Shown here piece after piece: positions 17,662-26,354 of a stretch of 64,000 nt of DNA (position 1 is its first letter; the number at the start of each line of letters is the position of its first letter). This stretch comes from Streptomyces sp. RKAG293 (GTDB lineage: Bacteria > Actinomycetota > Actinomycetes > Streptomycetales > Streptomycetaceae). Made by a program: the position numbers and the translations under genes. The DNA lies in the NCBI RefSeq assembly GCF_023701745.1, contig NZ_JAJOZB010000001.1, forward strand, positions 7,363,001 to 7,427,000, given 5' to 3'. A model generated the notes under the pieces. That model worked only from the letters and a program-made list of their open reading frames with translations, did no database searches and was not told where the DNA came from.

Positions 17662-17752
17662 GGCGGACCGGCTCCGTTCCAGCGTGAAGTCCGCGAACCC
17701 GCCGGGGGAGGGGCCGCAGGGCCCTGCCAAGGGCCCGACCGGCCCCCCATGA
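17662..17752 (-). promoter_or_regulatory. 90-bp promoter module, copy 1, with DevR-type palindrome
   Basis: This 91-bp sequence recurs at 33717-33806 with six substitutions and one indel. It contains GCAGGGCCCTGC (17716-17727, perfect palindrome) and AAGGGCCCGACCGGCCCCC (from 17729). In both copies it precedes a minus-strand gene: here the flavodoxin (83 bp away), there the PNPOx-like gene (100 bp away). Confidence 0.75.
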
Positions 17753-17813
17753 ACCCTGGCGGGCGGGCCGGGTGACCAGCAGGCCCGCCCGGCCGGCCCA
17801 ACATGACTTATGC

Positions 17814-17829
17814 TTGAAGAGTTCTTCAA
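17814..17829. promoter_or_regulatory. ArsR-type operator TTGA-N8-TCAA
   Basis: TTGAAGAGTTCTTCAA is a perfect 16-bp palindrome in a conspicuously AT-rich stretch, 177 bp before the ArsR gene at 18006. It shares half-site spacing with the operators at 20104, 20881 and 26785. Confidence 0.6.
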
Positions 17830-18005
17830 TTTGGCATTTAACGGACTGCGTAATGGATGAGGATCGAGTGGCGAGGTGTGACGAGGCCATGCATCGACGT
17901 GAGGTGTGAACAGGTCGACTCGCGTGGCGTGAGGGCGGCGGCCGGAGGACGGGAACGCTGCCCAGCGTTCGTGGCGGAGCTCGGCGCAAGCGAACGCTGC
18001 AGAAG

Positions 18006-18398
18006 GTGGGAGACGAGACGTTGCTGAACGTGCAGATTCCGCTGTATCAGGCGAAAGCGGAGTTCTTTCGAATGCTGGGGCATCCGGTACGCATCCGTGT
18101 GCTGGAGCTCCTCCAGGATGGGCCCATGCCGGTTCGGGATCTCCTGGCCGCAATTGAGGTTGAGCCGTCGAACCTTTCGCAGCAGTTGGCTGTTCTGCGA
18201 CGTTCGGGGATCGTGGTCGCCAGCCGTTCGGGGGCAACCGTGAACTACGAGTTGGCGGGCGCGGATGTGGCGGATCTGCTGCAAGCCGCACGGCGGACCC
18301 TGGGGCAGTTGTTGGCGGGCCAGGAGGGTCTGCTGGCAGAACTTCACGCGGACCAGGAAGCGGATGCCGCCGTCAACGGGGATCAGGTCATCCGTTGA
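18006..18398 (+). CDS. ArsR-family repressor, cysteine-free (paralogue 1)
   Basis: 130 aa from 18006; a TTG six codons in is an alternative. The winged helix reads KAEFFRMLGHPVRIRVLELL, then SNLSQQLAVLRRSGIVVASR and a beta-hairpin TVNYELAG. There is no cysteine at all, so the classical ELCVCDL metal site is absent and the signal must be non-thiol. It is about 80% identical by eye over the HTH to the paralogues at 19627 and 26351. It stands alone; a 16-bp palindrome at 17814 may be its operator. Confidence 0.92.
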   Translation: MGDETLLNVQIPLYQAKAEFFRMLGHPVRIRVLELLQDGPMPVRDLLAAIEVEPSNLSQQLAVLRRSGIVVASRSGATVNYELAGADVADLLQAARRTLGQLLAGQEGLLAELHADQEADAAVNGDQVIR

Positions 18399-18684
18399 AG
18401 CGTCGTAGCGGAGCGTCGGCAGGCCAGAGCAGGTCGTCGGTCAGCTGGTCTGCGAAGCCTTCCGCAATTGCGCAGCACGGTCGGCAGCCGTAGAGATCGC
18501 GCTCGCTGTCCATGTCGTCATGTGCCACCAATCCTGTGCGGGGCCGCGAAGTCGGTGTGTTTGCCGTACGTGCTGCAGAGGCGGTATGCCCCGCGGATCC
18601 GCCCAGGCCCGCAGAAGCGAATGCCAACGCGCCCGACGGGGTTGACCTCGGACGCTCGTTCCCGCAGACGAATGGAGACCGGAT

Positions 18685-18852
18685 ATGACAGGCGAGACGA
18701 CAGGTGGGCTCCACGCCAGCACTGCGGGAAATGGAAGCGAAAAATACAAGGAGAAAGCAGTCGTTCTGCGAGTGATGGTCTACGTCGTCGCGGGGCATCT
18801 TTTTGCCGGATTCCTCTGGCTGCTCTTCTACCTGGGGGCCCACTCGCACTGA
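18685..18852 (+). CDS. Small single-span membrane protein (DUF6126-like)
   Basis: 55 aa, too short for usual gene finders, with TGGAGA upstream of the ATG at 18685. A polar N-terminus (MTGETTGGLHASTAGNG) is followed by VVLRVMVYVVAGHLFAGFLW and LLFYLGAHSH: one membrane helix with a conserved His and a short C-terminal tail, the pattern of streptomycete DUF6126 proteins. Function unknown. Confidence 0.7.
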   Translation: MTGETTGGLHASTAGNGSEKYKEKAVVLRVMVYVVAGHLFAGFLWLLFYLGAHSH

Positions 18853-19202
18853 TGAGTCAGTCAGGCTGGGGCGTTGCCGCGACGGTTCGGTGCAGCGGTT
18901 CGGCCATGCTCCGTGTCATGGTCCGGTGACCAGGGTTACGTCGGTGTGCTGGGTGCGGCTCCTGCCCGGGTCGTGGCGATGCGGCCTCCGTGACTCGCCT
19001 GGTGTCGCGGATCCCGCGCCGCAGACTCATCCAGGCCCTTGCCTGTCAATTGTTAGCAACTATGGGGCCTGCGGAGAGCGCGAACTCTAGGCGGCATGTT
19101 GCGGGCCGTAGGGCTCAATTCCCTGCCCGGGCCGCAGGTTGGCCACGGCATGGCGGGTGAGCGTTTCTTCGGAGGGGCCTCCAGTTGCTGCGCCGGTGGC
19201 CG
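18853..19202. other. Gene-free stretch with possible degenerate ArsR operator
   Basis: No supportable gene. An AT-rich island at 19039-19060 contains TTGCC..CAATTG..TTAGCAA, which shares the TTAGCAA half-site of the ArsR-type operators but has longer spacing. Confidence 0.35.
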
Positions 19203-19592
19203 TCACGCCGCCGTCCTCGGGTTTGGACCGAGGGTGAGGACGCCGAGCGCAAGCCCGTCGTCGTCCACGACGGGCCACACGGCCAGTGACCTCTCGCGCA
19301 TGGTGGCCTCGGCCTCGCTGAGGGGCATGTCGGGGCGGGCGAAGGGGCTGCAGTCGTGGGGGATGTCGCGCACGCGGGTGGCCTCGGTATACCAGGGCTG
19401 GGCGCTGTGGGCGGTGAGCTGATCTCGGGTGACGATGCCGGCGCAGTGACCCTCGTCGTCGCGGATGAGGACGTGGTCGGTGCGGGCGCCGTGGAGCACG
19501 GCGAGGGCTTTGTCGATGGTCGTGTGGTCGCTCACGTGCAGCGCGGGGAGCGCCATGGCGTCGGCGACGGTCGGGCGGGCGGCAGCGGTCAT
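19203..19592 (-). CDS. CBS-pair domain protein
   Basis: 129 aa made only of two CBS motifs: TVADAMALPALHVSDHTTID through VLIRDDEGHCAGIVTRDQL, and RVRDIPHDCSPFARPDMPL through VWPVVDDDGLALGVLTLG. CBS pairs bind adenosine nucleotides and act as energy sensors; the stand-alone format resembles Hrp1 of the mycobacterial DosR regulon. It follows the ArsR gene by 34 bp on the same strand and is probably repressed with it. Confidence 0.9.
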   Translation of the reverse strand: MTAAARPTVADAMALPALHVSDHTTIDKALAVLHGARTDHVLIRDDEGHCAGIVTRDQLTAHSAQPWYTEATRVRDIPHDCSPFARPDMPLSEAEATMRERSLAVWPVVDDDGLALGVLTLGPNPRTAA

Positions 19593-19626
19593 GGTCGGCT
19601 CCGCAAGGTTCGGGCCCGCGGGCCGG

Positions 19627-19989
19627 TCAGGAGGGTCCGGGAGGCGAGGTGGTCAGGGTGGGATTGGTGGCACGGAGGTCTTCCAGGAGCTCGGCCTGGC
19701 CGGCCAGGACGCCGCTGAGGATGGTGCGGGCGACCGTCAGGAGCTCGGCCACTTGCGGGCTGGTGAGCCGGTAGTAGACGGTGGAGCCCTCTTTGCGGGT
19801 TACCACGAGGTTCGCGCGGCGCAGTACGGCGAGTTGCTGGGAGAGGTGGGCGGCTTCGATTCCCACCTCGGGCAGCATTTCCGCCACCGCGTGTTCCCGC
19901 TGGCTGAGCAGTTCCAGCACGCGGATGCGGACCGGATGGCCGAGGGTTTTGAAGAAGTCGGCCTTGAGTTGGTACAGCGGGGCGCTCAC
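19627..19989 (-). CDS. ArsR-family repressor, cysteine-free (paralogue 2)
   Basis: 120 aa from the GTG at 19989 (MSAPLYQLKADFFKTLGHP), chosen to align with its paralogues; an upstream ATG at 20067 would add an unrelated extension. HTH: AHLSQQLAVLRRANLVVTRK, wing STVYYRLTS. The fold core contains no Cys. It forms an operon with the CBS protein. An operator TTGC-N8-GCAA lies at 20104-20119, about 115 bp upstream. Confidence 0.92.
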   Translation of the reverse strand: MSAPLYQLKADFFKTLGHPVRIRVLELLSQREHAVAEMLPEVGIEAAHLSQQLAVLRRANLVVTRKEGSTVYYRLTSPQVAELLTVARTILSGVLAGQAELLEDLRATNPTLTTSPPGPS

Positions 19990-20492
19990 GTGGGCCGCCT
20001 CCAGGGTTCCGGGGCCGGGTCCCGGCACATGGTCGGTGGATTCCGGGCAGCAACGGCGTGCGAGCACCCTGTCCTGACCCGGGCGAAGCAGGGAACTGAT
20101 CTCTTGCCGACTTTAGCAATTCCATGCTGCTCTCCTGGTTCAGGCGGCGCGCGAGGGCCCCGCCTGCCGCCGCGTTCCGGTGTCCGCGGGCTCCGGAACC
20201 TGGGCAAGAGCCGCCAAAGCGACATCCAGGTCGGGGAAGACTCGGTCAGCAGCGGGGTAGGGCGACCTCGGAGCCCGCACAGCGCCAAACCGGCGGGCGC
20301 CGCAGCCAGGATCGCGGCCTCTCCGGCCGGGCTCCAGCCCATCAGCCCGGACATGTCCAGCACCAGCGTTCCCGTGGTTCGCGCCCGGGCCCAGCCGACC
20401 GCTCCGGTGAACCGGTCGGTCACCCGCCGGCCCAGATGGCCGTACAGATGCAGCACGCCGGTGCCGTAGCACTCTTCGAAATTCCACTCCAT
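19986..20492 (-). CDS. STAS-domain protein, probable C-terminal frameshift
   Basis: From the ATG at 20492 the first 80 residues are a STAS-like fold (GVLHLYGHLGRRVTDRFTGA, GTLVLDMSGLMGWSPAGEAA) related to the intact protein at 23307. After ALCGLRGRPTPLLTE the frame turns basic and Pro/Arg-rich, while the neighbouring frame continues with VFPDLDVALAALAQVPEP and stops at 20140. One indel near 20240 probably shifted the C-terminus; in the shifted frame it runs into the ArsR start. STAS proteins are phosphorylatable antagonists in partner switching. Confidence 0.55.
   Translation of the reverse strand: MEWNFEECYGTGVLHLYGHLGRRVTDRFTGAVGWARARTTGTLVLDMSGLMGWSPAGEAAILAAAPAGLALCGLRGRPTPLLTESSPTWMSLWRLLPRFRSPRTPERGGRRGPRAPPEPGEQHGIAKVGKRSVPCFARVRTGCSHAVAARNPPTMCRDPAPEPWRRPT
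20104..20119. promoter_or_regulatory. ArsR-type operator TTGC-N8-GCAA
   Basis: TTGCCGACTTTAGCAA, matching 20881-20896 at 12 of 16 positions, upstream of ArsR paralogue 2. Confidence 0.65.
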
Positions 20493-20494
20493 GG

Positions 20495-20878
20495 CTACTT
20501 CCGCCCCCGTCCCTCACCGCTGGGGATCGCACCCGCACGGCCGGCGGTGGCCACCGGTTGCCCTGCTGCCGGGTGCCCGTCGCGAAACCGCCCCACCCGT
20601 GTCGGCGGGAGCCATCCCGGCCAGGGGTGATGATCACCGCCGTCGCCACCGGCTTCGCCGTTCTCATGCGGCGGCATCACGTGAGCGCCCCGGCCCGCAC
20701 GGCGTGCGGTGGTGGAGAACGGGTGCAGCATGCGGTCGTTCCCGCACCGCGGACAGCGGCTGCTCCCGTCGAGGGCGGCGGGCCTGCAGCACAGGGTGCA
20801 GGCGGGGCAGAGCAGGACCGGGGCTTCGTCGCCGCGGATGGGTGTGATCCGCATCCGCCTCTTCATTCCATTCTTCAT
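20495..20878 (-). CDS. Small zinc-ribbon protein, low confidence
   Basis: 127 aa if started at the ATG at 20878. Residues 20-50 carry CPACTLCCRPAALDGSSRCP and CGND, giving CxxC...CxxC pairs like a zinc ribbon; the rest is low-complexity and may not be translated as shown. The operator at 20881-20896 lies immediately upstream of this start, so an ArsR paralogue could control it. Codon pattern only partly supports coding. Confidence 0.4.
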   Translation of the reverse strand: MKNGMKRRMRITPIRGDEAPVLLCPACTLCCRPAALDGSSRCPRCGNDRMLHPFSTTARRAGRGAHVMPPHENGEAGGDGGDHHPWPGWLPPTRVGRFRDGHPAAGQPVATAGRAGAIPSGEGRGRK

Positions 20879-20880
20879 AG

Positions 20881-20904
20881 TTGCCAATCTTAGCAAGTGC
20901 TAAG
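20881..20904. promoter_or_regulatory. Overlapping palindromes, ArsR-type operator
   Basis: TTGCCAATCTTAGCAA (20881-20896) overlaps CTTAGCAAGTGCTAAG (20889-20904). It lies between divergent small genes at 20878 (minus) and 21040 (plus). Confidence 0.6.
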
Positions 20905-21039
20905 GTTGTCATCTAGTGGCCGCTCCGAGGCCCTGACATCCGGAGCGGCCACTTCACCGACTGCACAGGTGCGCCGCTGGCTGTTGCCGGTCCGTCGTTC
21001 CCCGTACCGGGTGTGGGCGGAAAACAAGGGGAGTTGCTG

Positions 21040-21237
21040 ATGGGTGAGGGATTCAGGGCCGCTCTGCAGCGGCAGGCCGCCACGCTGTGTCAGGCGCTGG
21101 CCGATGCCGCCGAGGCGGGAGACGTCTGGATGGTCGCCGTTTACTCGGTGGACCTGGAGGAACTGCAGCGGCTGGGACGGGCGCACGATGTCGAATTGCC
21201 GGTCCCGGTGCGGCCTGTCGCAGCGAGGCAGAGGTGA
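21040..21237 (+). CDS. Small hypothetical protein
   Basis: 65 aa from the ATG at 21040, with AAGGGGAG 8 nt upstream. Two amphipathic helices (EGFRAALQRQAATLCQALAD, VDLEELQRLGRAHDVELP) and no known motif. Streptomycetes carry similar short proteins next to stress genes. The operator pair at 20881 lies 136 bp upstream. Function unknown. Confidence 0.5.
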   Translation: MGEGFRAALQRQAATLCQALADAAEAGDVWMVAVYSVDLEELQRLGRAHDVELPVPVRPVAARQR

Positions 21238-21477
21238 TCTTGACGTCGTGCCGCGGCCCGGGCTCCTCCTGCCACACGCCGCGGATCCCCGTGCCGGGGC
21301 CCGGGGCGAGGGGATCTGGCGCCGAGCCATGGCGTGGGCTCGTACGCGACAGCAGGCGCGGGTATTCGGCCCGGCCTGATCCACCGCAGGCGACCCGGCC
21401 GTAGGAGCTCGCCCGCGCGTCTTTGCGGCCTCGGCCGCCCCATGCCCACAGAGCGCTTCCCACATTGGAGCCCACCG

Positions 21478-21888
21478 ATGATGCAAGCCCTGCCCAGCCT
21501 CCTTCCCGTCTCTGCGGACATGGCCCGGTCCCTGCTGGCGTCCGACAGGGCCGGCCGGCTGACACGCTGCGATCCTGCCCTGGCGGCCATCCCTGTCCAG
21601 CATCACCTGCTCGACGACGGACAGCTCATCCTGCGCGCGCAACGGCCCGCCCCCGTATCCCGGTTCGCCTTCCCCCGGCAGCTCACCTATCAGGTCGACC
21701 AGATCAACATGCGGGACCACACCGGATGGACCGTCATCGTCACCGGTCTCGCCGACCAGATCACCGGCACCCGCCTGAGGCACTACCGGGCCCGACTGGG
21801 TGCCACAGCAACGGTGCACGCCGAGCACTTCCTGCTCATCCACCCCCGGAGCATCACGGGCTACCGCCTCACCCGCGACGCCTGGTGA
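21478..21888 (+). CDS. PNPOx-like split-barrel flavin-binding protein
   Basis: 136 aa from the ATG at 21478, which has TTGGAG at proper spacing; an in-frame ATG at 21442 is the alternative. The split barrel shows LLASDRAGRLTRCDPALAAIPVQ, then FAFPRQLTYQVDQIN and TGWTVIVTGLADQIT, the pattern of the pyridoxamine 5'-phosphate oxidase-like family that binds FMN, F420 or heme. Related proteins at 24181 and 33159 make three in the window. The substrate cannot be told. Confidence 0.8.
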   Translation: MMQALPSLLPVSADMARSLLASDRAGRLTRCDPALAAIPVQHHLLDDGQLILRAQRPAPVSRFAFPRQLTYQVDQINMRDHTGWTVIVTGLADQITGTRLRHYRARLGATATVHAEHFLLIHPRSITGYRLTRDAW

Positions 21889-22075
21889 CGGGCGCACTCC
21901 GGGCGCTGCACCGGTCAGCAGAGTCCAACAGCGGGAATGCCCGATGACCCAGCCCCCTGCCCCAACGCGACCCGAGTACGGCCTTGAGGTGACGTTCCGC
22001 TGTCCGGCGTCCTCCACTGCGACCTGTCCACGGGTATCCGTGACCTGACCGTCGATTACCCGTAAGGCGATGCGC

Positions 22076-23290
22076 ATGCAGGTGACCCAGTCCGCCAAGC
22101 TGGCGAATGTCTGTTACGACATTCGCGGGCCGGTGCTCGACGAGGCGATGCGACTGGAGGCCGCGGGGCACCCCGTCGTGAAACTCAACACCGGCAACCC
22201 GGCGGCCTTCGGCTTCGAGGCCCCGCCGGAGATCCTGAAGGAGATCCTCGGCAACCTCGCTGACGCCCACGGCTACGGGGATGCCAAGGGCCTGCCCGCC
22301 GCGCGCCGCGCGGTCGTGGAGCACTACCGGGAGCGAGGAATCGAGGATCTGACGGCGGAGGACGTCTACCTCGGCAACGGCGCCTCCGAACTCATCCAGA
22401 TGGCCCTGCAGGCCCTGCTCAACGATGGGGACCAGGTACTGGTCCCCGCCCCGGACTACCCGCTGTGGACCGCGGCGGTGTCACTGGCCGGCGGCACCGC
22501 CGTGCACTATCGATGCGACGAACAAGCCGACTGGTTCCCCGACCTGGCCGACATCGAGGCCAAAGTCACCGATCGCACCCGCGCCCTCGTCATCATCAAC
22601 CCCAACAACCCCACCGGTGCGGTCTACAACGACGAACTCCTGCGCGGCCTGGTCGACATCGCCCGCCGCCACCACCTCATCGTGTATTCCGACGAGATCT
22701 ACGACAAGATCCTCTACGACGACGCGACCCACACCTGCACCGCATCCCTCGCCCCGGACCTGCTCTGCCTGACCTTCAACGGGCTGTCCAAGGCGTACCG
22801 CGTGGCCGGCTTCCGCTCCGGCTGGATGGCGATCAGCGGCCCCCAAGCCCACGCCGCCAGCTACGTCGAGGGCCTCAACATCCTGGCCAACATGCGGTTG
22901 TGCGCCAATGTGCCCGCCCAGCACGCCATCGCCGCCGCCCTCGGCGGCCCGCAGTCGATCGGCGGCCTTCTGCTGCCCGGCGGACGGCTGCGGGAGCAGC
23001 GCGACATCGCCTGGAGACTCCTCAACGACATCCCCGGCGTCTCCTGCGTCAAGCCGCGCGGCGCCCTGTACGCCTTCCCCCGCCTGGACCCCAAGGTCTA
23101 CAGGATCAAGGACGATGCCCTGATGGTCCTGGACCTGCTCAGGGCCCAGCACATCCTGGTGGTTCAGGGAACGGGCTTCAACTGGTCCGAGCCCGACCAC
23201 TTCCGGCTCGTCACGCTGCCGCGCGCCGCTGATCTGGCCGACGCGGTGACCCGCATCGGCACCTTCCTGGACGGATACAGCCAGCCCTGA
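22076..23290 (+). CDS. PLP-dependent aminotransferase, alanine transaminase type
   Basis: 404 aa from the ATG at 22076, favoured over 22070 because AAGG is then 8 nt away and the product begins MQVTQSAKLANVCYDIRGPV like other streptomycete members. Fold-type I class I/II aminotransferase with LNTGNPAAFGFE, NPNNPTGAVY, YSDEIYDKI and the Schiff-base lysine in FNGLSKAYRVAGFRSGW. Related to AlaA, interconverting pyruvate and alanine. In a hypoxic setting alanine formation could drain pyruvate, fitting with PFL nearby. Confidence 0.93.
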   Translation: MQVTQSAKLANVCYDIRGPVLDEAMRLEAAGHPVVKLNTGNPAAFGFEAPPEILKEILGNLADAHGYGDAKGLPAARRAVVEHYRERGIEDLTAEDVYLGNGASELIQMALQALLNDGDQVLVPAPDYPLWTAAVSLAGGTAVHYRCDEQADWFPDLADIEAKVTDRTRALVIINPNNPTGAVYNDELLRGLVDIARRHHLIVYSDEIYDKILYDDATHTCTASLAPDLLCLTFNGLSKAYRVAGFRSGWMAISGPQAHAASYVEGLNILANMRLCANVPAQHAIAAALGGPQSIGGLLLPGGRLREQRDIAWRLLNDIPGVSCVKPRGALYAFPRLDPKVYRIKDDALMVLDLLRAQHILVVQGTGFNWSEPDHFRLVTLPRAADLADAVTRIGTFLDGYSQP

Positions 23291-23306
23291 CAAGCCGGCC
23301 CGTGGA

Positions 23307-23720
23307 TCAGGCCGTGGCCGGCACTCCGTTGTTCGGCCAACCGGTGGTCCTCCACTCCTGCTGGCCGCTCGGGTCCTCTGCAGACACCTGATGCGCGGTC
23401 AGAGCCGCAGCCAGGTCGTAGTGGATGGTCACCGGCGGATGCGAATCGGCGGGGACGACCAGCCCGTCCGCAGGGATCGCCGCGAGTTCCAGCGGCCGGC
23501 CGACGGCAGCGAGGCGGCGGGCCGCTTCGGTCACGGCCTCCTGCCCCGCTGCTGACCATCCCTGCAGGAGAGCCAGGTCGAGAATCACGGGGCCGGCGCC
23601 TCGCGCCTGCACCCAGCCCACCGCTCCGCCGAAACGTGAGACGGAGTCAGCGCCCAGGAAGCCGGAGACGGACAGGAGCCCCAGACCGTCGAGGGTGGTG
23701 TAGTGCCATTGGATCGTCAT
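23307..23720 (-). CDS. STAS-domain anti-anti-sigma-like protein
   Basis: 137 aa from the ATG at 23720. STAS pattern: WHYTTLDGLGLLSVSGFLGA, then GAGPVILDLALLQGWSAAGQ, where the usual DxSG phospho-site region is LQGWSAAG, so Ser is the candidate phospho-acceptor. It is last in the operon ArsR-SulP-PNPOx-HATPase-STAS and sits 47 bp after the HATPase gene, the expected kinase partner for such a protein. Confidence 0.8.
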   Translation of the reverse strand: MTIQWHYTTLDGLGLLSVSGFLGADSVSRFGGAVGWVQARGAGPVILDLALLQGWSAAGQEAVTEAARRLAAVGRPLELAAIPADGLVVPADSHPPVTIHYDLAAALTAHQVSAEDPSGQQEWRTTGWPNNGVPATA

Positions 23721-23767
23721 GTCAGTCTCGCGCTTTCTTCTGCGATGTGACCGCTGCGGGCGGGCTT

Positions 23768-24184
23768 CTACAGCGGCAGGGTGATCCACATGTTCTTCCC
23801 GCCTCCGTCGGCGTCGGGCCGCACCGTGCAGGTGCCCCCGAGTTCGGCGGTCAGCTCGGCGATCATCGCCAGGCCACCACCGGCGACGGCGAACTCGACC
23901 AGGTCCGGCTGATGGGGATGGCGGTCGTGGACCGCGAAGGCCAGAACATCCGCCCCGGCCGCGTACGTGACGGTGGCCTGCGGGGACGCCGTAGCGGCGT
24001 GCCGGACACTGTTCGCGACCAGTTCGCTCAGGATGAGCAGTGCGGGTCCCATGACCGGGTGGGCCCGGTTGATGCCCCAGGCGCGGTAGACGTCTTCGGC
24101 GGTCTCACGCGCCCGGGCCACCGCACCGGGCGCCATGGGAACGGTCATCACGTGCCGGTGATGCAAGTCAGCGATCCGGGTCAC
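23768..24184 (-). CDS. HATPase_c_2 anti-sigma / serine kinase-like protein
   Basis: 138 aa from a GTG at 24184 overlapping the upstream stop. GHKL motifs: N-box LSELVANSVRHA, G1-like HDRHPHQPDLVE and G2 AVAGGGLAMIAELTAELGG. This is the SpoIIAB/RsbW-type single-domain kinase that binds sigma factors or phosphorylates STAS partners. Its STAS neighbour at 23307 is the likely partner. Confidence 0.87.
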   Translation of the reverse strand: MTRIADLHHRHVMTVPMAPGAVARARETAEDVYRAWGINRAHPVMGPALLILSELVANSVRHAATASPQATVTYAAGADVLAFAVHDRHPHQPDLVEFAVAGGGLAMIAELTAELGGTCTVRPDADGGGKNMWITLPL

Positions 24185-24630
24185 GAACCGTTCGACCTTC
24201 CTGAACCGGCAATCTCCGCAGCGGCGGCGGTAGCAGCGGCAAGCCGATAGCCGCGAACGGTTTGCGGGCTGATGTGGGCGAGCGTGTCATGCGGACCGAA
24301 GACCCAGCCGGGGAGCGTACGGCGGTAGTGTGCGGCCTCGTTGACGTCAACGATCAGCCCGACCGGTCCGGTGACGCTGATCGACCACCCGCTGCGCCGT
24401 GCCGCATCGATCTCCTCGGCGTTGTACGTCACAACGGCTGGTCCCGCGAGGGCGCCTTCGGGCGCCGGGACGCGGACGATCAGACGACCGTTCTCCAGGA
24501 CATGGACCGCCGGCCGCACCTGGGTCAGCCCGCGTTGGACGAACACCAGACGGCCACCGGTGGTGCCTCTGAGCAGCCACAGGGCTTCGGGCCCCATCAT
24601 TTCCGTCATTCTGCGGGTCGTGGAGGTCAT
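24181..24630 (-). CDS. PNPOx-like split-barrel protein
   Basis: 149 aa from the ATG at 24630, overlapping the SulP stop by 4 nt. LVFVQRGLTQVRPAVHVLEN, LAGPAVVTYNAEEIDAARRS and GWSISVTGPVGLIVD form the FMN-binding-like split barrel. The gene is translationally coupled on both sides (SulP before, HATPase after), an unusual context for this family that suggests a sensor or redox role within the operon. Confidence 0.82.
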   Translation of the reverse strand: MTSTTRRMTEMMGPEALWLLRGTTGGRLVFVQRGLTQVRPAVHVLENGRLIVRVPAPEGALAGPAVVTYNAEEIDAARRSGWSISVTGPVGLIVDVNEAAHYRRTLPGWVFGPHDTLAHISPQTVRGYRLAAATAAAAEIAGSGRSNGS

Positions 24631-26354
24631 CCGGCCGGCTCCTCGGTAGGGACTTTGGCGGCTTGCGCGGGAATCGCCAGAACTCCCGTGCGCTGCAGGT
24701 GGGTTCGGGCCGCGCGGATCGCCTCCGGCGTGGTGCTGAAGACTCTGCCGTCGGCGTACAAGGGATCCAGCACACCGAGCGCGTCCAGAGCCTGCCGCTG
24801 GCCGGGCTGGATGCCCGATGCCATCACGGTGATCCCGCGACGGCTCAGCTTGTGCACCGCGTCCTTGAGGACCAGTGCCCCTGTGGCGTCCAGGGCGGTG
24901 ATCCGTGACAGTCGCAGGATCACCACCCGCACATCGGCGACATCGGTCAGCTCCAGCAGGAAGCGGTGCGCGGCGGCGAAGAACAGCGGTCCCTCGATCC
25001 GGTACGCCACGATGTGCTCGGCCAGCAGTTCATGCTCCTCGACGCTGTGGTCGCCCGCCGGGTCGTGCTCCAACGGGACCCGGTCCAACCGGGCGTGCTG
25101 GGCGACCGCGCGCAGGGCGACCACCGCCGCGACCACCAGCCCCAGGACAACTGCGTACACGAGGTCGAGTGCCAGTGTCGCCAGCGCGGTGAGGATCAGG
25201 ACGAGCGCATCACCCCGCGTGGCACGGACCATCGCCCGCAGCGAACCGACCTCGATCATCCGGATCGCGGTGGCCAGCAGCACCCCCGCCAGCGCGGCCA
25301 ACGGGATCCGGGCCACCAGCGGCGCCGCCGCGAACACGATCGCCGCCAGGACCACGGCGTGGGTGAGTGCGGCAAGCCGGGAACCCGCCCCGGAGCGCAC
25401 GTTGACCGCGGTGCGCGCGATGGCCGCCGTCGCGGGGACTCCGCCGAACAGCGGTGCGGCCAGGTTGGCCAGGCCCTGCCCGAACAGTTCACGGTCCGGA
25501 TCGTGTTTCTGCCCCACCGTCATGCCGTCGGCCACGGTCGCCGACAGCAGCGACTCCAGCGCGGCGAGCGCGGCCACCGCGATCGCGGGAGCCAGCAGCG
25601 AGGACACCGTGGACAGGTCCAGGAATCCGAGCGAGGGCGCAGGAAGGCCGGCCGGCAGATGCCCGATCCGAGTCACGTCGAAGTGGGCGGCTTGTGCCGC
25701 GAGGGTCGCTGCGATGACCCCGACGATGGAGAACGGCACCGTCGGACGCCAACGGGCACCGGCCAGCATCAGCGTCGCTACACCGGCCGACAGGCCGACG
25801 GCCGTCCAGTTCGGATGCGCCGCGAATTCCTCCACCGCGCGCCACGCCACGACCAGAACCTTCTCGCCCTTCGGCGTGGCCACACCCAGGGCGGCCGGCA
25901 CCTGCTGCAGTCCGATCACGCAGGCGATCCCCAGCGTGAAACCCTCCACGACCGGCGCCGGAACGTACTTCATGTACCGCCCGGCTTTCGCCACAGCCAG
26001 TGCGATGAGGATGAGCCCGGCCATCAGCCCGACAGTGAGCACCCCGCCCGGCCCGTACCGGGCCACGATCGGCACCAGCACCACGGTCATCGCCCCGGTG
26101 GGCCCGGACACCTGCAGATTCGACCCGCCGAACACGGCCGCCACCGCGCCGGCCACCACAGCGGTGGCCAGCCCCGCCTCCGCGCCGAGCCCGGACGAGA
26201 CCCCGAACCCCAAAGCCAGCGGCAACGCCACGATCGCCACCGTCAGCCCGGCCAGCAGATCCCGGCGCGGCTGCCGTCGCATCCCGGAGAAGTCCGCCCG
26301 GATCGGAAGCAGCGAGCGGATCGAACCCCAGAAATCGTGCAGCACCGTACTCAC
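24627..26354 (-). CDS. SulP-family anion transporter with STAS domain
   Basis: 575 aa from a GTG at 26354 that overlaps the ArsR stop (GTGA). Ten or more hydrophobic segments follow the cytosolic start; LQVSGPTGAMTVVLVPIV is the SulP signature, and a C-terminal STAS domain begins near HIVAYRIEGPLFFAAAHRFL with the loop RLSRITALDATGALVL. SulP proteins move sulfate, bicarbonate or carboxylates. ArsR control and coupling to switch proteins, with no sulfur-assimilation genes around, argue against a simple sulfate permease. Confidence 0.92.
   Translation of the reverse strand: MSTVLHDFWGSIRSLLPIRADFSGMRRQPRRDLLAGLTVAIVALPLALGFGVSSGLGAEAGLATAVVAGAVAAVFGGSNLQVSGPTGAMTVVLVPIVARYGPGGVLTVGLMAGLILIALAVAKAGRYMKYVPAPVVEGFTLGIACVIGLQQVPAALGVATPKGEKVLVVAWRAVEEFAAHPNWTAVGLSAGVATLMLAGARWRPTVPFSIVGVIAATLAAQAAHFDVTRIGHLPAGLPAPSLGFLDLSTVSSLLAPAIAVAALAALESLLSATVADGMTVGQKHDPDRELFGQGLANLAAPLFGGVPATAAIARTAVNVRSGAGSRLAALTHAVVLAAIVFAAAPLVARIPLAALAGVLLATAIRMIEVGSLRAMVRATRGDALVLILTALATLALDLVYAVVLGLVVAAVVALRAVAQHARLDRVPLEHDPAGDHSVEEHELLAEHIVAYRIEGPLFFAAAHRFLLELTDVADVRVVILRLSRITALDATGALVLKDAVHKLSRRGITVMASGIQPGQRQALDALGVLDPLYADGRVFSTTPEAIRAARTHLQRTGVLAIPAQAAKVPTEEPAG

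Noticed and set aside
24627..26354. Sulfate assimilation operon
   Set aside because: SulP is the only link; none of cysD, cysN, cysH or sulfite reductase is present, so the substrate is left open.
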